A DNA stretch of 15,061 nt from Sphingobacteriales bacterium (GCA_024640385.1 JAHEFC010000002.1:1-15061), one strand, 5' to 3'. Shown: positions 1-9,233, counted from the first letter of the stretch. Notes: a model not told the origin generated them from the letters alone. Program-made: numbers and translations.

Positions 1-1284
1 GTACTGATGAACTCCCAAAGACTGGCCAGCTCTGAGTTTCGGATCAGCTCCGGGTGCAGCACCCGCCTCTGCCGTTCCGGGTACAGGCTTGAAGGTTACT
101 CCGTCAAAAAATGGATTGATATAAAAATCCCAGTAGTTATAAGGATCTGTTTTCTCCTGTATCTGTCCTCCCGTATGATCAGTCCCCGCAGTGTTCCCGT
201 TTATTGTAACTACTTTAAGTGTTGCAAGATCCTTAGAATCTACCACCACTTCAGGGATGGTGCGCACAACCAGGGCATAATGGTTATATCCATTTTTTAT
301 AACAATGTCACCAGGGCGAGGCAGGTAATCTCCTTTTTTAAATGCATCTTTTGCAGAGAAATTCGGCCTCCCCAACTGCCACTTTGGAGGATGTATCCCA
401 CCCTGGTGCAGGGCCCAGAATGCAAAGATCCCGCACCAGCTCGGCAGCAGGTCAACATTTGATTCTGTAACAACCTGGTGCTGACCGTTGATGATCTTTA
501 CTTTCTGCGCCGTACCCTTCTTTACATACTTGATCACGTCCTGCATAAATTTGCCGGGCTTGTAATCAGCAGCATGCTCAACAATGGCATCTTCCCCAAG
601 TGTAGCTTTGAAATAGGACAGCAGGTACTGCCAGCCTAAACGCGTATTGTCTTCATTGAGCTTTTTCGAATTCACTTTTCCCTGTTCAGCCTCGGCGAAT
701 TGCACAGCCCGGTTCAGTCCTGCCTGCTGCTCAGGTGTTCTGTCATTCATAGCAGTAAGGGGCTTCAACTGAATTTCGATGGTCCCGTTGGAATGCTCTC
801 CAGTTTTTGTATGATACAATTCATGAGCAAGTAATTCCAACCCTGCGGAGCTGCCAGGTTGAAACACATCCATATTCAGAAAGATATGTCTGCCGCTTGT
901 AATGGCCCCGGCCCTGAACGATGAAGCAGCCAATGTGCTGTATTCATCGGCATGCACCTGTACGCCGGAAAAATCTTCATTCAATTGGTCACGAAATGCA
1001 CTGACCAGCTCAACTGACAAAGGAATAGGCCTGATCATTGGTTCTGAACCTTTCCTGTATTTTTTATTATGTGCAGGCAAACTATTCCCAAAATTCACAA
1101 AGGCCTGCATGATCGCAGGATTCGATGCGGCCTTCAAGGCAAAATCATCTGCCTTTCGCTCCTGTCCATACAATACTTTCACCGGCTCCGCATGTTCCTT
1201 TGGCTTCTGAATAAAAGGCTTCTTCTTTACGCTTTGCAGCGTGTTTGATTTTGCCTTCTGCGGTATGGGAGCGGAAACTCTCAT
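1..1284 (-). CDS. eCIS core (DUF4157) protein with CHAP-like cysteine hydrolase domain, 3' end cut by window edge
   Basis: The frame is open for 428 codons from an ATG at 1284 to the left edge with no stop, so the C-terminus is missing. A Lys/Pro/Gln-rich, probably disordered N-terminus (about 1-80) precedes a DUF4157-type domain (about 83-162). That domain carries the family pattern D-F-S-x-V-x-V-H and ends in LLAHELYH, an HExxH motif with H154, E155 and H158. A linker follows, then a second domain (about 225-395) resembling CHAP/NlpC-P60 peptidoglycan hydrolases: SWCGIFAFW (C284), a PRPGDIV segment, NHYALVV (H335) and TINGNTAG (N362/N364), in the order and spacing of a Cys-His-polar triad. 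A Pro/Gly/Ala-rich stretch (about 399-428) then leads off the edge, perhaps into another domain. DUF4157 proteins are known companions and often payloads of extracellular CIS loci. Cell-wall cleavage and delivery as cargo are inferred. The ATG lies 3 bases after the tape-measure stop. A competing ATG at 1288 hits a stop early and is not used. Confidence 0.86.
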   Translation of the reverse strand, partial: MRVSAPIPQKAKSNTLQSVKKKPFIQKPKEHAEPVKVLYGQERKADDFALKAASNPAIMQAFVNFGNSLPAHNKKYRKGSEPMIRPIPLSVELVSAFRDQLNEDFSGVQVHADEYSTLAASSFRAGAITSGRHIFLNMDVFQPGSSAGLELLAHELYHTKTGEHSNGTIEIQLKPLTAMNDRTPEQQAGLNRAVQFAEAEQGKVNSKKLNEDNTRLGWQYLLSYFKATLGEDAIVEHAADYKPGKFMQDVIKYVKKGTAQKVKIINGQHQVVTESNVDLLPSWCGIFAFWALHQGGIHPPKWQLGRPNFSAKDAFKKGDYLPRPGDIVIKNGYNHYALVVRTIPEVVVDSKDLATLKVVTINGNTAGTDHTGGQIQEKTDPYNYWDFYINPFFDGVTFKPVPGTAEAGAAPGADPKLRAGQSLGVHQY

Positions 1285-1287
1285 ACA

Positions 1288-2517
1288 TTAATACCAATCT
1301 GTTATGATGATAAACCCGGACCAGGGAAATTTAAAATGCCTGAACCCCCAGGGAAGGCTATTTAATAATATATCAATGCCTGATTCCTCTACCTCTATCC
1401 TGACCTGATCAGCATCAATATATAACCTGCCCCGCCTCTGAAGAAAATGCTCACGCAGTGAATCGACCGATGAACTCTTTAAGGCCTTCCAATGGCCAAG
1501 AACAGCATCCAACAGATCCTTACACTCCTGCTGTATGAATTCCGGTAGTTCACTCTTTATCTCTATATATGTTTCAGGAGCAAAACCACAGATGAGTTTT
1601 GGCAGTAACAGCACGCCATCATCTGCTTTACTCTCGCCAGTAGCCAGCAGATGCAGGGACTGCACCGCAAGTTTTTTCGTTTGCTCAGATATGAACCTCC
1701 CATTTTCTGTGAACCCGCATGTTTCAAATAAACGCTCCAGGTAAGGGAAAACGATCACCAGGCCGGCATTGTAGCATTCAAGTCCCGCTCCCGACTTTTC
1801 TGCCTGGGCTGGTTGTTCTTTGCTGACGGCCATATCCCTTAGCTTCCCGGTATACAGATCTTTCAAGAATGCTTTCTTAGCGGCGCTTTGGTGAATATCG
1901 CCAGTAGCAAAATGTTTGACCCATAAAGCTTTGATATATTGATCATCAGCATTCCGCATCTCAAGTAACAACCGGTATACCCTTACAGCATCATCCATGC
2001 TGATCTCTAAAAACCAGGATAATACCCTGGTTGCAACAGGCTCTTCATATTCTCCGATCAGTCTTATTATGAATGAGTATTGTGGAGCCCTCTTGGATAT
2101 CAAATCTGGATGGCCGGCGAACAGTTCATTTGACATCCTGGTGGCCAGCTCAGCATATTCTCCGGAGCTCTTCAATATCGCACTAAACAAATGCGAACCG
2201 CCTTGCAGGTAAAAGACCCACTGCTCCAGAATCAGCTGATACACTCTCCGTTCTATTGAAGACTCGGAGATGCCTCTGTTCAGCACATCCAACCACTCAT
2301 GCTCACCCAGTTGCCATGGAAGCTTGTCGATGTTCAATTCAAGTTTATCGATCACTACCCACTCATTCTCAGAAGCCAGTCCATCAAGGTATTTACTCAT
2401 GATGGTCAAAAAATCCCCATTGGCCCAGGCCTTCGCCTCCGACCTCTGTATGCCTGCGTCTTCATAAGTTCGGGCAGACAGTTCCAGCTTAATGCTATTT
2501 ATGACGTGCCTGTTCAT
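1288..2517 (-). CDS. Contractile injection system tape-measure family protein (short form)
   Basis: This 409-residue protein has the two conserved ends of the CIS tape-measure family. The N-terminal block (about 1-70) is HVINSIKLEL, then a helical stretch, then VIDKLELNIDKLPW. The C-terminal block (about 245-409) runs NAGLVIVFPYLERLF, then LPKLICGFAPE, then a segment with HWKALKSSSVDSLREHFLQR, and closes with LPWGFRHFKFPWSG and a terminal DWY. The family is thought to set the length of tube and sheath in Afp14-like systems. At 409 residues it is short: Afp14-type rulers are much longer, and the middle part here is only about 175 residues of mostly helical sequence. Its ATG overlaps the stop of the upstream 1296-residue gene by one base (TAATG), which suggests coupled translation. 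It sits in the position expected of a ruler, after the baseplate genes. Family assignment is fairly secure; the ruler function is inferred from homology. Confidence 0.85.
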   Translation of the reverse strand: MNRHVINSIKLELSARTYEDAGIQRSEAKAWANGDFLTIMSKYLDGLASENEWVVIDKLELNIDKLPWQLGEHEWLDVLNRGISESSIERRVYQLILEQWVFYLQGGSHLFSAILKSSGEYAELATRMSNELFAGHPDLISKRAPQYSFIIRLIGEYEEPVATRVLSWFLEISMDDAVRVYRLLLEMRNADDQYIKALWVKHFATGDIHQSAAKKAFLKDLYTGKLRDMAVSKEQPAQAEKSGAGLECYNAGLVIVFPYLERLFETCGFTENGRFISEQTKKLAVQSLHLLATGESKADDGVLLLPKLICGFAPETYIEIKSELPEFIQQECKDLLDAVLGHWKALKSSSVDSLREHFLQRRGRLYIDADQVRIEVEESGIDILLNSLPWGFRHFKFPWSGFIIITDWY

Positions 2518-5500
2518 TACACCAGGAACCTTGACAGTTCCACAATTTCATTTTCAGGGAGAATGAAACAATAATAATTCTGCTTTTTGAAATTGATCCT
2601 GTCCTTCAGTGCTTCAAATGCCGGCTTCAGGCTCATCAGTTTCCTGATCTGGTCTTCGTTCAATGCTTTCACCAGCTCCAACTCGAATCTCCCTGAAGCG
2701 AGGTTGGTCTTGTTGACTATCAGTCCACCATCAATAATGAATATACATGCCTGTATGTCCCTGACATTACCCGTATTCAGTGCCGGAGGATTTCTGAATT
2801 CAGGCCCAAGTACGATCGGACCTTTTGTCTCAATTTCCTCAAAACCTATATTGAGTCTCGCATTGATCCTGATGAGTGTCTCGTTGATGGTCACTGCTTC
2901 TACGCGCGCCCCTCCTCTTCTGCCCAGCCTTCGAACATCAACATGGCCATCGTAACTTATTACAACACCAGCAGGCAACCTGGTTGGCTGTATCCCTACC
3001 GGAACTTCGATATCATTCAGTACTCCCGCTTTTACCACCGCAAATGAATCCAGGTCATTATACCGGATGTCGATCCTCACATCTTCTAATACATCTACCC
3101 TGTTTTTTGACAAATATTCCCCTTTCAGAACATCCTTGGCCTCAAGTACGATCAAAGGATCCGCCGCTTTTACGAATCTCAGCAGCGCTGGATTAAAAGG
3201 AATGTTGGCATCGGCACTTATCAGCTTTATGGAAACAAAGTCCTTCATCACAACTGTAATATCACGGCTCTCATCAGCATTTCCGATCTTTATCATAAAT
3301 TCTTTTGGCTCTATCCCTTCATCCTTGATCGCAAAGGGGATCTCATCACCGGTTTTACCCTTCACCTTGAACGTTCCTTCCCTGGCCAATACGTCCTGGT
3401 TAGTCAGTTTATTGACCAGATCAATATTTTTTCCAATTGCCTTTCCACTCCTGTCAACAAATTTCGCAGTGACCGTAAACTCCCTGAGTGCTTCGGCTTC
3501 CATTTCAAAATCTTTGGTTACCGACTTCCCTTCAACCTTGACCGTTGTATTGATAACTTTCATTCCTTCAGCCCTGCATATCACAGCAACATCATCATCG
3601 CTGTTTACAATAGCACTGTAGAACCCGTCTTTATCCGTGACAACCGTTCCAGTTCCTACCAGGAGTGTGGCCGCAACCGGGGTCCCATTATCTTTCCTTT
3701 TGACAAAACCACTAATGGTAACCGTACTCCTTTCAACAAAGGTGAATTGCAGCGGCCGAAGGTTGGAGGCAATGATATATGGAAGATAAAAATCTGCAGC
3801 TATCGTGAGGCTTTCGTTATATACCATGATATAGGTTCCCCCTTTGGGAACACCACAACCATGCGATATGCCAGGATGATACTGAACAAACCTTTCCAGC
3901 AGATTCTCAATACCGAGGCCGCCATTCCTTTTCCTGCTCTCTACAACCAGCTGGGAAACTTTCACCCAGTCATCGTCGTAACGAAGCCGGATGGCGTGCT
4001 CCCGTATATCTTGTTTCCCCACTTCAAGAAGAATGTCGTCACTGGTTATGGGGTCAGTAGTGGCAGACTTTACAAAATTCATGACCTGATCACAGGCGGG
4101 AAGCAGTTCACTATCAAGATGTTTCTGGTATTTTTCAATGTCCAGATCAGTGAATTCATCATCAAGCAAAACTTCCTGCACTTTTAAAGCACAGTAGAGA
4201 TGAAGCACTAACATGAACAGGCTTTGCTTGTTATTACCCTGTAATCTTTTAGCCACCTCCATCAGCCTCAGGTAAAAACTCAGGTCAGAGCTGGCCCTGA
4301 AGCGTTGATTGCCGCGAAGCCTGTCTACCAGCGCCCCCAGGGTATTCAGCCAGAATACGGGGAAATTCAACCCGGGAAACCTTATATTGACCCCGGGAAA
4401 GAATTTAGTGATGCCAGATGCCGGTTTAATGGTATTGAACATAGTGGCGCCGCTTTCCATACGGGCCTTCATAGCAATTGTTTTTAACTCCTTGAATTCA
4501 ACATCCGCATCATCATTCATCATAGTTGATTTGACGGAATTCAAAATATCATTCGCCTTAATGGCGTTCTCAAGTTTCTCTGCGATAGGATTCAAGAGGA
4601 TACCCACATTGAATTTCCTCAGGGAGTCAAGAAAACCAATGCCCAGTTCCCGGATCAACAGATCTTCGGTTGGCTGCATCTTGTCAAATTTCACCTGCAG
4701 TGAGCCCAGATAACCCAGGGTCAATTGTATCAATTTGATCAACTCTGCCCTGGTCACCTGGTACAGGCTTTCAAGATCTTCGTTGATGGTGCTGTTGGTG
4801 ATATGGTTGAACGGAGCTTTTTCATTTATCCTCAGCACAAGAACTTCAAATGCCAGTCCATGTGTTTTCCGGATCTGGAAAATCGTTTCCAGGGCATTAC
4901 TTGCATTCTTACCGTAAACACCTTCGATACGAAAGAATGAATTTCCGCTTTGCATGGCCAACGGCAGGCTGTTATAACTCCAGCGTGCACTGGAAGCCTG
5001 CGACGCATTGATCTTCTGGTATGCCGTCACCTGACCCTGCAGAACAGGATGGTAAGAAAGATGACTCCAATACCTGAAAGCGGCATCAGAAAAATAATAG
5101 GGCACCGATTGACCGGACAATGGACCCTGAATGTCACCACCGTTGTTGACCTGTAAATTCCTGTCAAGTTTCAATACCCCCTCATCGAACGAATTAATAC
5201 AGCTAACAAGCCTGTTCAGAAACAATGATATCTTCTTAACCTGCTCAGCCTGCTGCGTTTGTGCATGCCGCGAATGAAAAGCATGCCGGTATACCGAAAC
5301 TTCATGCCCTTGCGGCCAATCAAATTCGTCGTTGGCCGGGGCCAACTGACCCAGGAAAATATGCTGGGGAAAAGCATTCTCCCTGGTAACCAGCCTTGCC
5401 CTTAACTGCTGCGCCTCCAGTTGCAATTCTTTATAGGCCTTTACAAATGTCCAGAGGAAATCATAAAATATCTGGTAGAATGCAGTGGGTTCAGTATCTG

Positions 5501-6407
5501 ATGACATTACTGCAAGGCCGCTGATCTTATTGAACAGCCCCGCCGCAACAGCAGTTGAAGCCCTGGGCATCGAACAAAACAACCTGAGATTATCCAATGC
5601 CATATCCATGGCATCTTTTTTTTCACCCAGTACATTTAAAAAATCCTTCATACACCGTATATACTCGGCCCTGATCGACAACTCACCATATCCGGAAGTC
5701 TTTACTGGGTTTGAAAACGCTGGCTTGAGGATCTCAAGGGCTGGTAAATGAAGCCAGGGGAAAGCCAGCTTACTGATATCTGCTTCTGTTCCATTGGGAG
5801 ATCCATATTCAGCCTGCAGGGCGGCAAGCGCATCTTCTTTGCTGACCAGCAACGCTTTTGTATTGAACACATACTTCTTCCCGCGCTCCTGGCAGTTGTC
5901 GTCTTCACAATTCTTCAATTCATGTTGTACGATCTCGGCAAAAAGCATCACAACTTTTCCCTGCAACGCAGCACCTGAAATTGCAGTGCCGCCATTCTCG
6001 GCATTTTCCATCAATTCCAGAACCGGCGATCTGAATACCCCGAAATAGAGCTCTGATCCCACCGTTGACCCGGAATAATCATCTGCATTGACATCCATAT
6101 CAGGCAAATAATGATATGCCCATTTCTGATTGACGGCAAGTTGGTAGGGCCTGGTCTTGGTATACCTGACCATGTCTGCACCTTGCGGGAAAAGCTGAAC
6201 AATGTGCCCCGCACTGGTTATCCCTATACCGTTTGATATCTGCACTTCGTTGCCGTTCAGGCGAACCTGCAGGCCGCCGATCAATCCGGAACCGATCAAC
6301 AATCGCCTGGTCTGCCGGTTCTGTGTGTCGAGATAACAAGTGAGCCAGTTAAGTTCGTCACTGGTCAATACCTGTCTTGATTCAAATTCAGGAAGAATGT
6401 TGATCAT
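2517..6407 (-). CDS. Large CIS-associated structural protein with carboxypeptidase-regulatory/Ig-like domains; role unknown
   Basis: This 1296-residue protein is encoded between the baseplate genes and the tape-measure gene. Its first 75 residues (VLTSDELNWL, then QNRQTRRLLIGSGLIGGLQV, then GIGITSAGHIVQLF) resemble the N-terminus of large Bacteroidota proteins found beside phage-tail-like clusters. The middle (about 150-880) is mostly helical with no domain I recognise. From about residue 895 a carboxypeptidase-regulatory-like beta-sandwich begins (TVTISGFVKRK, then VVTDKDGFYSA), followed by what look like two further beta-sandwich repeats, about 972-1045 and 1046-1125. There is no signal peptide or membrane segment. 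The ATG lies 3 bases after the stop of the upstream baseplate gene. Position and length suggest a structural part such as an Afp13-like fibre, collar or baseplate-peripheral protein, with the beta domains as possible binding modules. That role is inference; the coding call itself is secure. Confidence 0.9.
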   Translation of the reverse strand: MINILPEFESRQVLTSDELNWLTCYLDTQNRQTRRLLIGSGLIGGLQVRLNGNEVQISNGIGITSAGHIVQLFPQGADMVRYTKTRPYQLAVNQKWAYHYLPDMDVNADDYSGSTVGSELYFGVFRSPVLELMENAENGGTAISGAALQGKVVMLFAEIVQHELKNCEDDNCQERGKKYVFNTKALLVSKEDALAALQAEYGSPNGTEADISKLAFPWLHLPALEILKPAFSNPVKTSGYGELSIRAEYIRCMKDFLNVLGEKKDAMDMALDNLRLFCSMPRASTAVAAGLFNKISGLAVMSSDTEPTAFYQIFYDFLWTFVKAYKELQLEAQQLRARLVTRENAFPQHIFLGQLAPANDEFDWPQGHEVSVYRHAFHSRHAQTQQAEQVKKISLFLNRLVSCINSFDEGVLKLDRNLQVNNGGDIQGPLSGQSVPYYFSDAAFRYWSHLSYHPVLQGQVTAYQKINASQASSARWSYNSLPLAMQSGNSFFRIEGVYGKNASNALETIFQIRKTHGLAFEVLVLRINEKAPFNHITNSTINEDLESLYQVTRAELIKLIQLTLGYLGSLQVKFDKMQPTEDLLIRELGIGFLDSLRKFNVGILLNPIAEKLENAIKANDILNSVKSTMMNDDADVEFKELKTIAMKARMESGATMFNTIKPASGITKFFPGVNIRFPGLNFPVFWLNTLGALVDRLRGNQRFRASSDLSFYLRLMEVAKRLQGNNKQSLFMLVLHLYCALKVQEVLLDDEFTDLDIEKYQKHLDSELLPACDQVMNFVKSATTDPITSDDILLEVGKQDIREHAIRLRYDDDWVKVSQLVVESRKRNGGLGIENLLERFVQYHPGISHGCGVPKGGTYIMVYNESLTIAADFYLPYIIASNLRPLQFTFVERSTVTISGFVKRKDNGTPVAATLLVGTGTVVTDKDGFYSAIVNSDDDVAVICRAEGMKVINTTVKVEGKSVTKDFEMEAEALREFTVTAKFVDRSGKAIGKNIDLVNKLTNQDVLAREGTFKVKGKTGDEIPFAIKDEGIEPKEFMIKIGNADESRDITVVMKDFVSIKLISADANIPFNPALLRFVKAADPLIVLEAKDVLKGEYLSKNRVDVLEDVRIDIRYNDLDSFAVVKAGVLNDIEVPVGIQPTRLPAGVVISYDGHVDVRRLGRRGGARVEAVTINETLIRINARLNIGFEEIETKGPIVLGPEFRNPPALNTGNVRDIQACIFIIDGGLIVNKTNLASGRFELELVKALNEDQIRKLMSLKPAFEALKDRINFKKQNYYCFILPENEIVELSRFLV

Positions 6408-6410
6408 GGC

Positions 6411-9233
6411 TTATTTTTTTGGTTTACCCAGGAATGTTTTGTCTAAGAATACCCTTCCGTTGTTTTCTTCACCTTCGTCTTCACAGCCGTGCAGCGTTGC
6501 AGGGAAATATTCACTTCTCTGTTTTTTTAACACGGTAATGAATTCGTTGGATTTCTTTATAAACTCGATCAGGTTTGAATTATAACTGGCCGGAAGGCTT
6601 GTCAACAATTTGTTTCGGGCCGTCCACCAATCATCAAGTCTTATTTCAAATTCAAGCATGCTCACCTTATCGATCCAGCAGATCCTCAATAACACACCTG
6701 CAGGTGCTTCTTTCCGGATCAGGCGCTCCACAAAATCCCGGTATCGGACATCCTCATACACCGGTAGCCAGGCAGGAAGGAGTACTGATGCCGTAAAAGA
6801 ATACGGATCATCACCATTGCAGGCAGTGCAATCATCATCAGCGCAAATACCAGGCAATTCGATCCGGATCCCATCCATCTCAAGTGGCGTGATAATTTTG
6901 GCAGGAAGTTTGGGTATCCGCAACAGGATATGTTCTATGATGTGGAAATAGCCCCGCTCATTTTTGTCGGGAGTGTTGATGTCCGTTACACGCCGCCTCT
7001 TCCCGCCTTTCATCAATTCGCATCCCAACAGCTGGCTCAGGCGGAGCTCAAAACCACCGGGTAGGGTTTCATTATAAGTGGGTTTCAGAAATGCCTCGAT
7101 GCCGGCCCCCCTGTTAGCGCTTATAGAAATATAGTTTCGCAAATAATCCTGCTTGACCCTGATCAGGTATTTATAATATTCTACCTGGCTGATCGCCAGG
7201 TTATCCGTTGCCTGATAGAAATAATTGTCGATCTCATGGAGGTCTTCCGAAAATCTTGAGAGCAGATAATCCAATACCCTGTTCCTTCTTTTCACAAACT
7301 CCTCTTTACTTTCAACAACCTGTTGCCATTTACTGGCCACCGGCATATCCAGCAGGTACTCCCTTCTCCATTCATTATTTGTACTGGCGTGTAGTACATG
7401 CTGAACCTGTTTCCAGGAAAGCGTGTCTTTCAATCCATCCAGGTCTTTAAGAAAATTTGCCATCAACTGATCGAACAATAGGAGATATCCCTCCAGTTGT
7501 TTTGAACTGAAGAGTTCTGGTTTTTTAGTGTATTCGTCCGGGAAATAACGGCCGATCTTATAGGTTGCAGGGAACTCATTTGCAATGGTATAATGAAGCG
7601 CAAGGTTGCGGTATACCGGTTTGAGATCGGGCCTTGGCACCTCCGAACTCCCCCATTTCGAATTACCGGCTTTCAGCATCTCAAGTTTCTGGATGGCTTC
7701 CCTGAAATTGGCCGTCAATGGAAGGTCGTTCTTATAAAAAATGAGCTTGCTCTTTCTTTTATTCAGGCGGGGTTTGAATCCAGATGGTACGGGGATCGTC
7801 CACTTGTCATCATTGGTGATACGGACACCGTCCTGATCGATCAGAAATACCTGCAGGTTCCTGCAGTTCAGCAACCCTTCTGTTTCATAAATAGCATTTA
7901 CGATGTCGGATACATGCAATGTGACATCCTGCCAGGAGTCAGGCCCCATCTCTTCATCTAAAAGAAATCCATGTTCCAGCTTCGGCCCCTCCAGGATCTC
8001 CTCAACCGACTTGCCCTTTGCAAGCATCTCCTGGTAAGTATAGAACCTGCTGGTTGGAGAAATATACTCTTCTATCTTATTGAATATCTCTGCCTGCACC
8101 TGCTCAATATCCACCCTGCTCTCTACATCAATATCGGCACAGACCCTGAGTTCAACTGCCGGAATGGCGGCAAGGCAGGGAAGGAAATCTTCACAAAGAT
8201 TCCGGCGATGGCGAAGCTGGTTCATTACTTCGTCATACACCTTGTCCAATGCAACGATGCGTTGAAAACATGCATTGAAAAAAGCAAACCCGTTATTTGT
8301 AAGGATGGTTTTGAGATCCTTACCGGAAATGCCTTTATCATTCTCAAAATAAGGCTGGAACAATACATGCTCCCATCTGAATTTCTTCAAGCCTTTATAA
8401 TAGATATCAATATGCCAGTACCACTCTTTTAAAACCCTTTCGTCAAGTTTACCATCACTATTATTGTATTTATTTTTTTCCGATGGTACAAGCTCCAGTT
8501 GGATATTCGCCCTGTCCTGTTTAAATGCTTCAGCAAGCTCACGAAGAAGCAGGGGATTGTTTACCATATCGGTCCAGTTAGAGATATCATAATACATATC
8601 TCCGAAATAGTCCTTTTTGTAAATACTTTCAAAGGCTTCCCCACTGTCAATATTACCCCAGACCGGATCAGAATCAAATTCAATATGGATGGGGTACAGG
8701 CCCCTGATGAAGATCCTGTTATTGGCCATTAGCTGGTCTGCTTCAATCACCGAAAGTCCATAATAATCGGTCAGCTCATGACCCACTACAAGTTTCTCTG
8801 CCACTTTCAAAATATATACCGGTTCATAATCCGGTTTGACCGGAGAATTCCGGTCGATCAAAGGATATACCCAGGCATTCCTTACGTTTGGAATATCAAG
8901 CAGGATCTTCCGATAATCACGTATGGTCACCGGATGCGAAGGGAGGATCTGATCAGCGTAATAAAATCCATGTGCAGGCAATTGAGCATTTTCATCGGCC
9001 AGGATATCCTGCATTGGAAAATTCATCCGGAAACCAAGATCCGCGAGCGCATAGGATACGGCCTCCATGATGGTTATCCCGGGATCATGCAGGTTATGAT
9101 CGGTCCACCTGCCTGTTGCAGTCTGCTGTATATACTCCATCGCTTTCTCCCTTATGCGGGAAAAATTCTCGAGCATCAACGGCAAATTGACCAGGTCCGT
9201 ATTTTCATTATTGATCTTCATACTCGCATACAT
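6411..9233 (-). CDS. Baseplate wedge protein, Afp12-like (second large baseplate component)
   Basis: About 940 residues. The N-terminus holds the hallmark of this family, WTDHNLHDPGITIMEA (about residues 43-58), the DPGIT-type motif shared by gp7/Afp12-like baseplate subunits. Near the C-terminus (from about 770) it has FHIIEHILLRIPK, then a Cys-containing loop CADDDCTAC (about residue 800), then DPYSFTASVLLPAW and a segment ending RKEAPAGVLLRICW, all typical of the Bacteroidota CIS form. It should pair with the preceding baseplate J-like protein to build the wedges around the spike. The frame extends to a TTG at 9239, but ATG codons at 9233 and 9221 are more likely starts. I chose 9233; 9221 is nearly as good and has GAG just upstream. 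Either way the gene overlaps the end of the previous one (26 or 14 bases). The three cysteines could bind a metal or form disulfides, but nothing here proves that. Confidence 0.92.
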   Translation of the reverse strand: MYASMKINNENTDLVNLPLMLENFSRIREKAMEYIQQTATGRWTDHNLHDPGITIMEAVSYALADLGFRMNFPMQDILADENAQLPAHGFYYADQILPSHPVTIRDYRKILLDIPNVRNAWVYPLIDRNSPVKPDYEPVYILKVAEKLVVGHELTDYYGLSVIEADQLMANNRIFIRGLYPIHIEFDSDPVWGNIDSGEAFESIYKKDYFGDMYYDISNWTDMVNNPLLLRELAEAFKQDRANIQLELVPSEKNKYNNSDGKLDERVLKEWYWHIDIYYKGLKKFRWEHVLFQPYFENDKGISGKDLKTILTNNGFAFFNACFQRIVALDKVYDEVMNQLRHRRNLCEDFLPCLAAIPAVELRVCADIDVESRVDIEQVQAEIFNKIEEYISPTSRFYTYQEMLAKGKSVEEILEGPKLEHGFLLDEEMGPDSWQDVTLHVSDIVNAIYETEGLLNCRNLQVFLIDQDGVRITNDDKWTIPVPSGFKPRLNKRKSKLIFYKNDLPLTANFREAIQKLEMLKAGNSKWGSSEVPRPDLKPVYRNLALHYTIANEFPATYKIGRYFPDEYTKKPELFSSKQLEGYLLLFDQLMANFLKDLDGLKDTLSWKQVQHVLHASTNNEWRREYLLDMPVASKWQQVVESKEEFVKRRNRVLDYLLSRFSEDLHEIDNYFYQATDNLAISQVEYYKYLIRVKQDYLRNYISISANRGAGIEAFLKPTYNETLPGGFELRLSQLLGCELMKGGKRRRVTDINTPDKNERGYFHIIEHILLRIPKLPAKIITPLEMDGIRIELPGICADDDCTACNGDDPYSFTASVLLPAWLPVYEDVRYRDFVERLIRKEAPAGVLLRICWIDKVSMLEFEIRLDDWWTARNKLLTSLPASYNSNLIEFIKKSNEFITVLKKQRSEYFPATLHGCEDEGEENNGRVFLDKTFLGKPKK

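Noticed and set aside
7..462. Plus-strand 151-codon frame
   Set aside because: It lies antisense to the CHAP-like domain of the DUF4157 protein, whose minus-strand frame is continuous and shows clear motifs. The plus-strand translation looks like random sequence.
1180..1288. ATG at 1288-1286 as start of the DUF4157 gene
   Set aside because: That frame reaches a stop after about 44 codons. The ATG at 1284 opens the long frame containing the DUF4157 and CHAP-like motifs.
3067..3621. Plus-strand 184-codon Ser/Leu-rich frame
   Set aside because: It is antisense to the beta-sandwich region of the 1296-residue protein. Its composition is that of a reverse-strand shadow, with no recognisable domain.
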